The position numbers and the translations under genes were made by a program. DNA of 39,547 nucleotides from an uncultured Clostridiaceae bacterium (GTDB lineage Bacteria > Bacillota > Clostridia > Lachnospirales > Lachnospiraceae). Position 1 is the first letter of the stretch; every line of letters starts with the position of its first letter. Below the pieces are notes generated by a model. That model had not been told where the DNA came from. It saw only the letters and a list, made by a program, of their open reading frames with translations, and did not search any database. Of the stretch, positions 31,940-39,547 are shown piece by piece. The stretch lies in the NCBI GenBank assembly GCA_947177415.1, contig CAMWUK010000029.1, positions 1 to 39,547 of the forward strand, written 5' to 3'.

Positions 31940-34108
31940 TTAATTAGTATCAACTCTTTTGTATAATGTAATGCTTTCTGTAGCTTCAACTGGTAACCAC
32001 ATATAACGTGTACCTGATGCATCTGCCCATGATAGTAGAGGTGGCAAGCTAGCAACAGTGTTACCAGATTTTCCAGGAGTATGAATAACTTCTAATTTAG
32101 TGCAATCTTCAAATATATCCCTCATATCTTTTACATTAGAAGTGTCAAAACTACTTAAATCCAGACTTGTTAGTTCACTGCATTTTATAAACATGCCCCA
32201 CATTGTTTCTACTTTACTGGTATTAAAGGTGCTAATATTCAAACTGGTTAAATTACTGCATCCTTCAAACATCAAATGCATATCTTTTACATTAGAAGTA
32301 TCAAAATTACTCAAATCCAGACTTGTTAGTCCACTGCATTTTTCAAACATGCCCCACATTGTTTTTACTTTACTGGTATTAAAGTTACTTATATCCAAAC
32401 TGGTTAAATTGCTGCATCCTTCAAACATCAAATACATATCTTCTACATTAGAAGTATTAAAATGGCTTACATCCAAGCTGGTTAAACTACTGCAGTTAGA
32501 AAACATTGTAGATATGTCTGTTACCTTAGAAGTATCAAAATGACTTACATCTACACTAGTTAGGCTGCTACAACCCTTGAACATTCCATATATAGATGTT
32601 ACCTTAGAAGTATCAAAATGACTTACATCTATGCTAGTTAAGCTGCTACAACCATAAAACATTTCATACATAAATACTACTTTATCCGTATTAAAATTAC
32701 TTATGTCCAATACATTTAATTTACTACAGTTTCTAAACATTGCGGAAACAGCAGTTACCATCGAAGTATCAAAATGACTTACATCTATGCTGGTTAAACT
32801 GCTACAACCAAAAAACATAGAATCCATATTTGTTACTTTAGAAGTGTCAAAATGGCTTACATCTAAATTAGTTAATTTACTACAATTTGCAAACATAGAA
32901 TTCATATTTATTACATTAGAAGTATTAAAATGGCTTACATCTATATTATTTAAATTGCTACAATCTTCAAACATTCCACGCAAATAGGTTACATTAGAAG
33001 TATCAAAATGACTTACATCTATAGCAGTTAAATTGCCACAATCTTTAAACATTTCATTCATTAGGGTTACCTTAGAAGTGTCAAAATGACTTACATCTAT
33101 ATTAGTTAAGCTGTTACAACCAGAAAACATCCCAGCCATAGCTTTTACCTTAGAAGTGTCAAAATGGCTTACATCTAAATTAGTTAGGCTATTACAATTA
33201 TAAAACATATTATTCATATCTTCTACATTGGAAGTATTAAAATGACTTACATCTATATTACTTAATTTTTTACAGTCTTCAAACATAGAATACATAGAAA
33301 TTACACTAGTTGTATCAAAATTATTTGTATCTAAATTAGTTAGCTTACTACAACCATAAAACATTTTCTCCATGTTTGTTACTTTACTGGTATCAAGTTT
33401 ACTTAAGTCTACACTTGTCATATTAGAACATTCACCAAACAAATAGTATAAATTGGTTGCCCCTGTAACCTCAATTCTGGCACTTTTAATTTCCTTGCTA
33501 TATTTTGTCCATTGAGGTTTTCCAGCTATAAAGACATCGTCTGGATTTTTTTCAGGATACATATCTCCAGTACCTTTTACTAACAGCAGACCATCTTTAT
33601 CAATTGTCCATGTGATATTTTCGTAAGAGCCAGAATAAACACTCTCATCAGGTGCTGCTGTTGGTTCTGTAGTTATAGCGGGTGAAGTTGTTGGTTTTAT
33701 GGTTATGTTAGCAGCTTGAGTTGGTTTTGGTGTTGCCTTTACGGGCGTCTTTTTCTTTGTAATTGTAATCTTGCATACAGCTTTTATCTTTTTATTATTT
33801 TTGCTCACAGCAGTAATTTTTACAGTGCCTTTCTTCTTAGCTGTTACGATACCTTTTGTATTTACTGTTGCTACTTTTTTATTGGAAGTTTTCCAAACTA
33901 CTGCTTTGGATGCTTTTGCAGGTGATACTTTTTTTACTTTTAATGTGATTTTCTGACCTACATACATTTTTTTACTGGTTGCATTTAATTTAATTGCTGT
34001 TACCTTCTTTGATGCTGCCTCAGCTTCTAATGGTTCTGTTACGAAGTTGCTGACTGCTAGTGCCAAAACTAAAGTTAATGCAGCTATTCTCTTTTGTTGC
34101 TTTCTCAT
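31940..34108 (-). CDS. DUF285 (BspA-like) secreted repeat protein with Ig-like domain
   Basis: 722 residues. The ATG at 34108 is chosen because GGAGG lies seven bases before it, while the ATG at 34114 is too close. It has an Arg/Lys-rich signal peptide (to about residue 33, AEAAS), a Big_2 Ig-like domain (about 37-117: KMYVGQKITLKVKKV, KGIVTAKKKGTVKITAVS) and a Thr/Pro linker. Seventeen 26-residue DUF285 repeats of the type LDVSHFDTSKVTNMxxMFxxC-S-L follow (about residues 229-672). There is no LPXTG anchor or wall-binding domain in view. Such proteins are surface or secreted and thought to bind other molecules. The minus-strand unit stands alone, with the M15 genes behind it. Confidence 0.85.
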   Translation of the reverse strand: MRKQQKRIAALTLVLALAVSNFVTEPLEAEAASKKVTAIKLNATSKKMYVGQKITLKVKKVSPAKASKAVVWKTSNKKVATVNTKGIVTAKKKGTVKITAVSKNNKKIKAVCKITITKKKTPVKATPKPTQAANITIKPTTSPAITTEPTAAPDESVYSGSYENITWTIDKDGLLLVKGTGDMYPEKNPDDVFIAGKPQWTKYSKEIKSARIEVTGATNLYYLFGECSNMTSVDLSKLDTSKVTNMEKMFYGCSKLTNLDTNNFDTTSVISMYSMFEDCKKLSNIDVSHFNTSNVEDMNNMFYNCNSLTNLDVSHFDTSKVKAMAGMFSGCNSLTNIDVSHFDTSKVTLMNEMFKDCGNLTAIDVSHFDTSNVTYLRGMFEDCSNLNNIDVSHFNTSNVINMNSMFANCSKLTNLDVSHFDTSKVTNMDSMFFGCSSLTSIDVSHFDTSMVTAVSAMFRNCSKLNVLDISNFNTDKVVFMYEMFYGCSSLTSIDVSHFDTSKVTSIYGMFKGCSSLTSVDVSHFDTSKVTDISTMFSNCSSLTSLDVSHFNTSNVEDMYLMFEGCSNLTSLDISNFNTSKVKTMWGMFEKCSGLTSLDLSNFDTSNVKDMHLMFEGCSNLTSLNISTFNTSKVETMWGMFIKCSELTSLDLSSFDTSNVKDMRDIFEDCTKLEVIHTPGKSGNTVASLPPLLSWADASGTRYMWLPVEATESITLYKRVDTN

Positions 34109-34327
34109 ATACATTCCTCCGTTATTCTTAAATTATATTTTGTTTAGACAAAATCAGGCATAAAAGTGTTTTGACGGACTGAAGTCATCCATTACATTAT
34201 ATCATAATCATGAAGAGAGATTTATTAAAATTTTATTAAAATATCAATTATATAGTCATGTGTGCTACTCTGTTTCTGTATATATATTTTTTCTGTATTA
34301 GTATAGTTTCAAAACCTCGACTTTGAG

Positions 34328-35395
34328 TTAACTTGCTTCAAAATGCTGGTAATCCTTTAAAGAATTCCAATTTCCTCCCCAACTAAATCCATATTTTGTA
34401 AAGATTTTATAAGCAACATCATTTTTATGTATCATGTTGTCTTTGTATTTTCCTTTACACTTGGATACATTTCGTTGCGTATAAGATTTACTATTTTTTG
34501 GTAAAACTGTAGAACCTTTTACATAAGGATTAATTTTAGGATTAATGTCTATTGCCAAGCCATAAGCATGTTTTGATAAGTGGGAGGAACCACTGACATT
34601 GCGGAAATTAAATGCAGAGGTGTTATTTGCTTCCATGGATGTTTCGTCATCAGCTCCATAATCATCAATTAATTTCATTCGTTGAATCGGATATTTTTTT
34701 TGAAATAATTCATAGAAAACTTTCACGGTATTATTTGCTATTTTCTTATTAACTATAAGTTCCCCACTTTGAATTTTTCCTTTATAATCATAATGCTGAA
34801 CCCGAATATATCGCAAATCAGAAAGCTGCACATAATTATTTTTTGTGTATGATTTTCCTATTATACGTTTTTGGGTAGTATTGGAAATTTTCTCACAATA
34901 AAAGCCTTCTTTATGCAAAAAAGTAACATCACCTGCAGTTGTCATAGAAACAACTTTTGAAAAGTCACCATATATTTTTTCCTGTTCTGCCTGATAGTAG
35001 GTTCGTATTCTTACATAGTATTTTGTGTTCTTCTTTAAATTCTTTATTGTTTTTGAAACTTTTTCATTATTCTTAACCCATACACTTTTTTTCGACTTAA
35101 AATCCTTTTTTACAGCATATTGAATCTCATAGCCGGAATTATTTTTTTTCACTTTGTTCCAGCGAAGGATAAGTCCTTTTTTTGTACTGTAAGCAGTCAG
35201 TGAGGTATCAGCAGGTTTTGGTGGCATTGGTGTGGCAGTTGGCGAAACACTTTCAGAAGGTGTATTTTCAGAACTTGCTTCTGCATGAGAAAAATTTAAC
35301 TGGCCAGAGATAGTGAATCCACTTAAAGTTATACAAAATAATCCAAGTAAAATTAGCAGTTTTCCTTTGTTCTTTCTTAAACACTTAGAACTCAT
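34328..35395 (-). CDS. secreted FnIII-M15 (VanY-type) peptidase
   Basis: 355 residues. The signal segment (about 12-30) is followed by a Pro/Ser/Thr linker with an SVSPTATPMPPKP stretch, an FnIII-like domain (62-153: KKGLILRWNKVKKNNSGYEI, TKYYVRIRTY) and an M15 peptidase domain (235-355). Zinc ligands are H276 and D283 in SKHAYGLAIDINP, and H351 in YQHFE. VanY-like enzymes cut the D-Ala end or cross-links of peptidoglycan. The ATG directly follows the tautomerase stop (TAA-ATG), with GGGAGG inside that gene, so the two are translated together. Its 3' part is duplicated at 31584. Confidence 0.87.
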   Translation of the reverse strand: MSSKCLRKNKGKLLILLGLFCITLSGFTISGQLNFSHAEASSENTPSESVSPTATPMPPKPADTSLTAYSTKKGLILRWNKVKKNNSGYEIQYAVKKDFKSKKSVWVKNNEKVSKTIKNLKKNTKYYVRIRTYYQAEQEKIYGDFSKVVSMTTAGDVTFLHKEGFYCEKISNTTQKRIIGKSYTKNNYVQLSDLRYIRVQHYDYKGKIQSGELIVNKKIANNTVKVFYELFQKKYPIQRMKLIDDYGADDETSMEANNTSAFNFRNVSGSSHLSKHAYGLAIDINPKINPYVKGSTVLPKNSKSYTQRNVSKCKGKYKDNMIHKNDVAYKIFTKYGFSWGGNWNSLKDYQHFEAS

Positions 35396-35737
35396 TTAAA
35401 AATTCCTCCCATTCCATCCCCAGTCTTTTGTACTCATGTATGATACATAAATTTTGTCTCCGGGAATATCCAGTTCCTCTTTGTAAATTTTGCAAATTGC
35501 TTCTGTCATTTGATTATAGGCACTGCTGGAAGTGCTTCCAAATAGTGAAACAGATACAAAGGCACCTTTTTCTAATTCATTTCCTCCCATATAAAGATTA
35601 TACTGGTCTTGAAAGCCAACCATTAGGAATCCTTCAGATTTTCCTAAAATAGAGGCAGCTTCTCCCAGTCGTTTTTTGATAACTTCTTTCTTTTCTTTTG
35701 AAACAACTCCTGTAATTTTGGAATCAATAAATGGCAT
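35396..35737 (-). CDS. MIF/tautomerase-family protein
   Basis: 113 residues from the ATG at 35737, which gives MPFIDSKITG and thereby the catalytic N-terminal proline. AAAGGGG stands eight bases before it; the earlier ATG at 35743 would bury the proline. The rest has VGFQDQYNLYMGG and YVSYMSTKDWGWNG, typical of MIF/phenylpyruvate tautomerase homologues. It tautomerises keto-enol substrates. Mammalian MIF is a cytokine, and gut bacteria are known to carry homologues, but no host effect can be read from sequence. No signal peptide is present. It is coupled to the secreted M15 peptidase gene. Confidence 0.8.
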   Translation of the reverse strand: MPFIDSKITGVVSKEKKEVIKKRLGEAASILGKSEGFLMVGFQDQYNLYMGGNELEKGAFVSVSLFGSTSSSAYNQMTEAICKIYKEELDIPGDKIYVSYMSTKDWGWNGRNF

Positions 35738-35844
35738 ATCCATAACCCCTTTCTAATTAAAATATGTAAATAATCTCAGTTTACTGCTAATTTTATCATA
35801 AAAAATATAGATATAGCAATAGAAATTTTTTGGTTAAAATACAA

Positions 35845-35884
35845 TTAAAAAAGCAAAGAGAGACTTGATTTTTCAAGTCTCTCT
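35845..35884 (-). terminator. terminator of the beta-helix gene
   Basis: AGAGAGACTTGA (35857-35868) and TCAAGTCTCTCT (35873-35884), a perfect 12-bp stem with a four-T loop. On the minus strand it is followed by TTTGCTTTTTT. Confidence 0.85.
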
Positions 35885-35941
35885 CGCTGTTACCAGGATG
35901 GCATCAAACATCGGAAAATCACATCCGATCTTTCTGTTCAA

Positions 35942-38050
35942 TTATTTTTTTATCTTGTTGCCTGAAACTGTGCTGCCCGGTGAACCATAAACAGAGATAG
36001 GTTCTCCCACTGCTTTAATGACAGTATTTGATTTTACCTTTGTGTCATTGCATGAAGTGGTGACATAAATGCCTCTTTCTTTAGGGGTGGTAACTATATT
36101 TTTCATTATTGTACATTTCTTTGATTTAAATACATAAATACCTGTTCCCTGTGCAGAGTTAATATTATTTCCTTGAATCAATGTATAAGCAGCACCGCTA
36201 AGCTTAATGCCTGGATTATTTGTGCGGTTCTTTGTTCCGGTTATATTGTTATTTGTTATTTTTGTCGTATTTTTTGCATTTGTTCCACCTGACATATAGA
36301 CATAAATAGCACTGAAATCTCCTGTTGTTCCATATTTTTTAATGGTATTATTGCTAATGGTGGATGCCTTACTATTGCTTGCAAGCCAGATACCGCTTTT
36401 TTTGGCAGCATTAATTATATTGCCTGTTATATTAGCTGACTTACTTTTTGTATTTATATTAATGCCGTGCTGTTTTGATGATATTTTATTATTTTTTACT
36501 GTTACTTTTGCAGAACTGTATACACCAATACCATCTGATTTGGCATCTGTAATTTTATTATATTGTATAGTTCCACCATTGCAGGCAGTTGTCATATAAA
36601 TTCCCTGAATAGCTGGAGATTTAATCGTATTATAGTCCTTTGTGCTGTTTCCTACTATGCAGTTTTTAGCCTGGTAAACATAAATTCCAGCCTCTTTTGC
36701 ATTTTCAACAGTATTCCCTGAAACAGTGGTATTGTTGGAACCGCTGACACGTATGCCCATGTTCTTTAAGGTGTTCCCGGTAATATTTGCTTTATAAGAG
36801 TCCTCAGCCAAAATACCGCTCTTTTTCGATGAGGATATTATATTTTTCTCTGAAATTACCACTTTTGGGGCATAAGTGGTAAATATTCCGTATCTGGCAG
36901 TGTTTGAAATTGTATTGCCAGTAATGCTTACACCACCGATAGTGCGTTTTTTTGAACCTATGATACGTATGCCATCACCCCAATTTTTATTTTGTATTTT
37001 AATGTTTTTAATTGTATTTCCTGTAATTGAAATATTGTAGTTGGTTGGCAGTGTTCCAACTTTCTTATTGTTTGGCGTTAAATAGGCATTATCCATGTCC
37101 TTTGCCTCAATATAAGTATATGCTAAAACACCAACTACCGCATTATTTATTGTGTTTTTGCTTACAACCGAATCTTTATAGTTATACATGCGGATGGCAG
37201 AATCCGACAAATCATGGAAATTATTATTTTGAATAACTACATTTGTATGAAAACGTCCTGCCACAGCAGTATGGCTGCCTATTCCACGGGAAAAATTATA
37301 GAATTCAGAGTTTGTAATTGTAATATTGTCACAAGGAAGGTCATCCCAGTTGAGTATTTCGTTTTCTTGCAGAGTTGGTACTTCTGTGATACTATGCACA
37401 GTATCAAGTTGTATAGCTTCTTTCGGTGTTTTGGCGGTGTGCCAGTTTGTGCCATAACCATAAAATTTGCAGTTGTCCACAGTTGCGTTTTGTACGCCTG
37501 CAAATACAATAAGGTGACTGCCAACTGGAACGTTACAAAGTGTTGCATTTTTAATTGTGATGTTGTTGCAATGGATAAAGCGGAATGTTTCTGTACCTGC
37601 ATCTAAATCAATGATTGGTTTGGAATCCCATGTGCCACCATCAATAGTAATGTTAGAGTTTCCGTCATATCCACCATCATCATTTGTAAGTTTTGCCTCA
37701 ACCATGGCACCATATTTATCCTGTTTAACAAGTTTTGCACCTGTGGCTTTGATTGTTGTATTTGGATATACATACAATGAACGCTCCATTTCATAGGTGC
37801 CTGCAGGGATGACAACCGTAAGGTTGTATTCGCCTTCAGCATTTGTGTCTAAAAGCTCTTGTATTTCATATGCAGAGTAGCCAGTTTTAGCTTTCACCTC
37901 TTTCTCAGGTAATTCAGCTTGAGCAACAGTGTCTTTCTTTGTTACGGTCTGCTGTGTCTGCACTGTTTGGAAATTATCTGTGGCAGCAGATACGTTTAAA
38001 GATGTTCCTACCAATGTGATACACAAGAATGATAAAAATAATTTTTTCAA
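35942..38050 (-). CDS. secreted right-handed beta-helix protein
   Basis: 702 residues with a signal peptide (MKKLFLSFLCITLVGTSLNV, cleavage near SAA). After a pectate-lyase-like N-terminal edge (YEIQELLDTN) the whole body consists of beta-helix coils: repeated N-x-I-T-x-N-x-I and G-I-x-V/x-x-s motifs, for example ITGNTIKNI, GVSITGNTIS, KVTVKNNKISSK and TIMKNIVTT. Such proteins (right-handed parallel beta-helix, NosD-like) are polysaccharide lyases, hydrolases, epimerases or binding proteins; catalytic residues cannot be placed here. It has its own promoter and terminator. It may act on pectin or host glycans at the cell surface. Confidence 0.85.
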   Translation of the reverse strand: MKKLFLSFLCITLVGTSLNVSAATDNFQTVQTQQTVTKKDTVAQAELPEKEVKAKTGYSAYEIQELLDTNAEGEYNLTVVIPAGTYEMERSLYVYPNTTIKATGAKLVKQDKYGAMVEAKLTNDDGGYDGNSNITIDGGTWDSKPIIDLDAGTETFRFIHCNNITIKNATLCNVPVGSHLIVFAGVQNATVDNCKFYGYGTNWHTAKTPKEAIQLDTVHSITEVPTLQENEILNWDDLPCDNITITNSEFYNFSRGIGSHTAVAGRFHTNVVIQNNNFHDLSDSAIRMYNYKDSVVSKNTINNAVVGVLAYTYIEAKDMDNAYLTPNNKKVGTLPTNYNISITGNTIKNIKIQNKNWGDGIRIIGSKKRTIGGVSITGNTISNTARYGIFTTYAPKVVISEKNIISSSKKSGILAEDSYKANITGNTLKNMGIRVSGSNNTTVSGNTVENAKEAGIYVYQAKNCIVGNSTKDYNTIKSPAIQGIYMTTACNGGTIQYNKITDAKSDGIGVYSSAKVTVKNNKISSKQHGININTKSKSANITGNIINAAKKSGIWLASNSKASTISNNTIKKYGTTGDFSAIYVYMSGGTNAKNTTKITNNNITGTKNRTNNPGIKLSGAAYTLIQGNNINSAQGTGIYVFKSKKCTIMKNIVTTPKERGIYVTTSCNDTKVKSNTVIKAVGEPISVYGSPGSTVSGNKIKK

Positions 38051-38150
38051 TGTTTTCCTCCCTTAAATTTTATATTAATTTTCCATCACAAATCCTTACA
38101 GAACGTTTAACAGGCTGTTAAAGGGGAATCTGACTCTTTATTACATAATC

Positions 38151-38179
38151 ATAGTAACACATAAAAATAAGTATTACAA
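38151..38179 (-). promoter_or_regulatory. promoter of the beta-helix gene
   Basis: On the minus strand TTGTAA (38179-38174) and TACTAT (38156-38151) are spaced by 17 bp. The inverted repeat TGACTTA/TAAGTCA lies about 25 bases upstream and may be an activator or repressor site. Confidence 0.45.
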
Positions 38180-38423
38180 TATACAAAATAAAACAACCAC
38201 AAAATGACTTAGTTCATGCTTGATAAGTCAGTTGACGATAATTTTAGTCAATTTATTTCAAAAAAGCAGATGACTTTCCTTATAAAATCCTTTATGAAAA
38301 AATCTTATAATGTTATAATAGAAACACAACAAATAGAAATATGACAAAAGGATGTCGTGTTTGTTATGATATTATAATGAGGTAAGAAAGGCAGGGCAGG
38401 AATTCAAGTAGTTGTAGATAAAA

Positions 38424-38455
38424 GTAACAGGTCAGCCCCCCAACTGAACTGTTAC
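38424..38455. repeat. 32-bp palindrome, GTAAC family
   Basis: GTAACAGGTCAG-CCCCCCAA-CTGAACTGTTAC, one mismatch between the arms. Confidence 0.75.
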
Positions 38456-38484
38456 AGATAATATTGCTCAAGAAAACCTTTACC

Positions 38485-38513
38485 TTGAGACTTTATATAA
38501 ATTGTGATAAAAT
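38485..38513 (+). promoter_or_regulatory. promoter of the 38569 gene
   Basis: TTGAGA (38485-38490) and TAAAAT (38508-38513) with a 17-bp spacer, about 55 bases before the start codon. Confidence 0.6.
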
Positions 38514-38568
38514 GAATAATGATAATGAATATTGGGAAACATTTGCGGAAAGGCAAGGGGGTATACGG

Positions 38569-39547
38569 ATGAAAAAAGAAAGCAGATGTGTTTTATTAGC
38601 TATTATTTTCATAGGAGTGGTTTTTGAAGTATTATATTTCTTTAAAGTGTATCCAGAAGATGGGTATATTGTTACTGGGGGAATTGCTGTTTTATTGTTT
38701 GTGTCTTACTTCTTGTTGAAGAGTTACTATGATTTGAAGAAAGAAGGAGAAGAGCAACGTATCAGAGAACAAGAAGCCATGATAAAAAAACTCATGGAAG
38801 AGATGACTGCTAACCGGAACAATGTGGCATTAGAAAATGTAGAGAAGTTTGAAAAAGCAATTTATATGGCATTGCAGAATGGTTCAAAAACGATTTCAGG
38901 AGAAATGCAAACTTTGGATAATCATTTGTCTAATGGAATAGAAGCAATTATCCAGCAGATTGAAGAAAGCGTAGAACGTGCTGCAAAAATTAATGTGAAA
39001 TACAGTAGAGAAAATACAAAGAGCCTCATGGTATTTCAACAAAAAGTGTTTAACAATGTAATTCAAGGAATGGAGGAAACCATACGCGAAGTCAGCCAGA
39101 TGGCTGATAAAGTGAATCAGCAATTAGGGCAGGTTGAAAGTGCAATTAAAGATATGGATGTTTCTATGCCAACTTTTTCTAGTAACCAGATTTCGTCCAT
39201 GATGCAGATGTCACAAGATATGTCAGCACAGCCGTTAGATGATATGTCTTTACAGACAGAAGAAGAGTCACCAAGTGATGAAGAAGTAATAATGTCAGAA
39301 GAAGTAACAGAAACTGTATTAGATTCAGATATAACAGAGGAACCAGAAAATGAAACTTTAGCAGATGAGGTTCCAGAACCAGTAGCTGTGCCAGAAGTAA
39401 ATACAGATCCGAATCATGTAATGACACCAGAAGAAATTGCAGCATTGGTGGCAGGAGGAACAAGTGAAGAGCCAGTTGGAGAGCCAGAACCGGTAGCTGT
39501 GCCAGAAGTAAATACAGATCCGAATCATGTAATGACACCAGAAGAAA
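38569..39547 (+). CDS. membrane coiled-coil protein with C-terminal repeats (cut by window end)
   Basis: At least 326 residues; no stop before the window ends. Start ATG 38569 with AAGGGGG seven bases upstream. Two membrane segments (about 8-25 and 33-52) are followed by a long helical coiled coil (about 55-190: LKKEGEEQRIREQEAMIKKL, IQQIEESVERAAKI) and an acidic Ser/Glu tail. Then come near-identical repeats: PEPVAVPEVNTDPNHVMTPE, followed in the first copy by EIAALVAGGTSEEPV, the second copy being cut. The MTPEEIAALVAG core resembles the LSQDEIDALL-type N-terminal motif of FliM/FliN that binds chemotaxis proteins. Whether that link is real is open. A structural or scaffolding role at the membrane is inferred. 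Confidence 0.8.
   Translation, partial: MKKESRCVLLAIIFIGVVFEVLYFFKVYPEDGYIVTGGIAVLLFVSYFLLKSYYDLKKEGEEQRIREQEAMIKKLMEEMTANRNNVALENVEKFEKAIYMALQNGSKTISGEMQTLDNHLSNGIEAIIQQIEESVERAAKINVKYSRENTKSLMVFQQKVFNNVIQGMEETIREVSQMADKVNQQLGQVESAIKDMDVSMPTFSSNQISSMMQMSQDMSAQPLDDMSLQTEEESPSDEEVIMSEEVTETVLDSDITEEPENETLADEVPEPVAVPEVNTDPNHVMTPEEIAALVAGGTSEEPVGEPEPVAVPEVNTDPNHVMTPEE

Larger units (their letters stand above)
38051..38568. other. divergent intergenic region, 518 bp
   Basis: No gene is seen in this stretch. It contains the minus promoter of the beta-helix gene, an inverted repeat TGACTTA/TAAGTCA (38205-38230, spacer 12), one GTAAC palindrome (38424-38455) and the plus promoter of the last gene. 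Confidence 0.6.

Noticed and set aside
32100-33420. CRISPR or minisatellite outside genes
   Set aside because: The 78-bp period is the coding repeat of the DUF285 protein on the minus strand.
37027-37796. Plus-strand proteins of 69-130 residues in this interval
   Set aside because: They are antisense shadows of the right-handed beta-helix gene, with no ribosome sites or sensible composition.

Overview
The window looks like a low-GC, Gram-positive anaerobe of the Clostridia, most probably Lachnospiraceae. The grounds are AT-rich DNA, strong AGGAGG-type ribosome binding sites, sigma-A promoters, a BlaI/M56 pair, a LytTR/GHKL two-component pair, DUF285 surface proteins, a Spo0A-C-like small protein and a dispersed short palindrome built on GTAACAGTTCAG. 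This is family-level inference, not a species identification.

Layout. 1-2.3 kb: accessory or decaying genes (a small DUF7660-like protein, an unknown protein, a DUF4375/DMP19 gene broken at a G8 tract, and a frameshifted Cro/CI-type regulator). 2.3-9.5 kb: envelope sensing and secretion. This holds a Spo0A-C-like small protein, a BlaI repressor with an M56 protease fused to an LCP domain, an AgrA/AgrC-like two-component system, signal peptidase I and an M48 protease. 9.5-14 kb: sulfur amino-acid genes (LysR regulator, Cys/Met-metabolism PLP enzyme, MalY/PatB C-S lyase, cysteine synthase, and a YezD small protein).

14.3-20.9 kb is the centre of interest. A tRNA-Cys-like gene comes first, then a nitrogenase-like operon: NifB-type radical SAM protein, NifX-like protein, NifH, a second and divergent cysteine synthase, NifD-like, NifK-like, and a second NifX-like protein with a Cys/Gly-rich loop. 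21.3-26.2 kb: GNAT protein, Rrf2 (CymR/IscR-like) regulator, serine O-acetyltransferase, SGNH hydrolase, LarE-type sulfur transferase, a truncated amino-acid ABC ATPase and a HAD phosphatase. 26.2-30.4 kb: a second operon with a rhodanese-ThiF fusion and a second NifD/NifK-like pair. Its promoter region shares a two-part motif with the rrf2 promoter.

Reading of the system: one NifH, one NifB, two NifX-like proteins and two NifDK-like pairs sit among O-acetylserine and cysteine synthesis, C-S lyases, rhodanese/E1 and LarE genes. I infer a nitrogenase-like reductase used to obtain sulfur (for example reductive C-S cleavage feeding sulfide or a thiol to cysteine synthase) rather than N2 fixation. 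The NifD-like proteins keep the P-cluster cysteines and the equivalent of the cofactor-binding Cys275, but lack the QSLGHH segment and, by my hand alignment of the first pair, the equivalent of His442. One pair may be the catalyst and the other a NifEN-like scaffold, or both may be catalytic with different substrates.

30.4-39.5 kb: a flavin split-barrel protein and an HD-domain protein. Then, on the minus strand, come cell-surface and secreted proteins: a duplicated M15 peptidase fragment, a DUF285 repeat protein, an FnIII-M15 peptidase, a MIF-like tautomerase and a right-handed beta-helix protein. Last is a plus-strand membrane coiled-coil protein with C-terminal repeats, cut by the window end.
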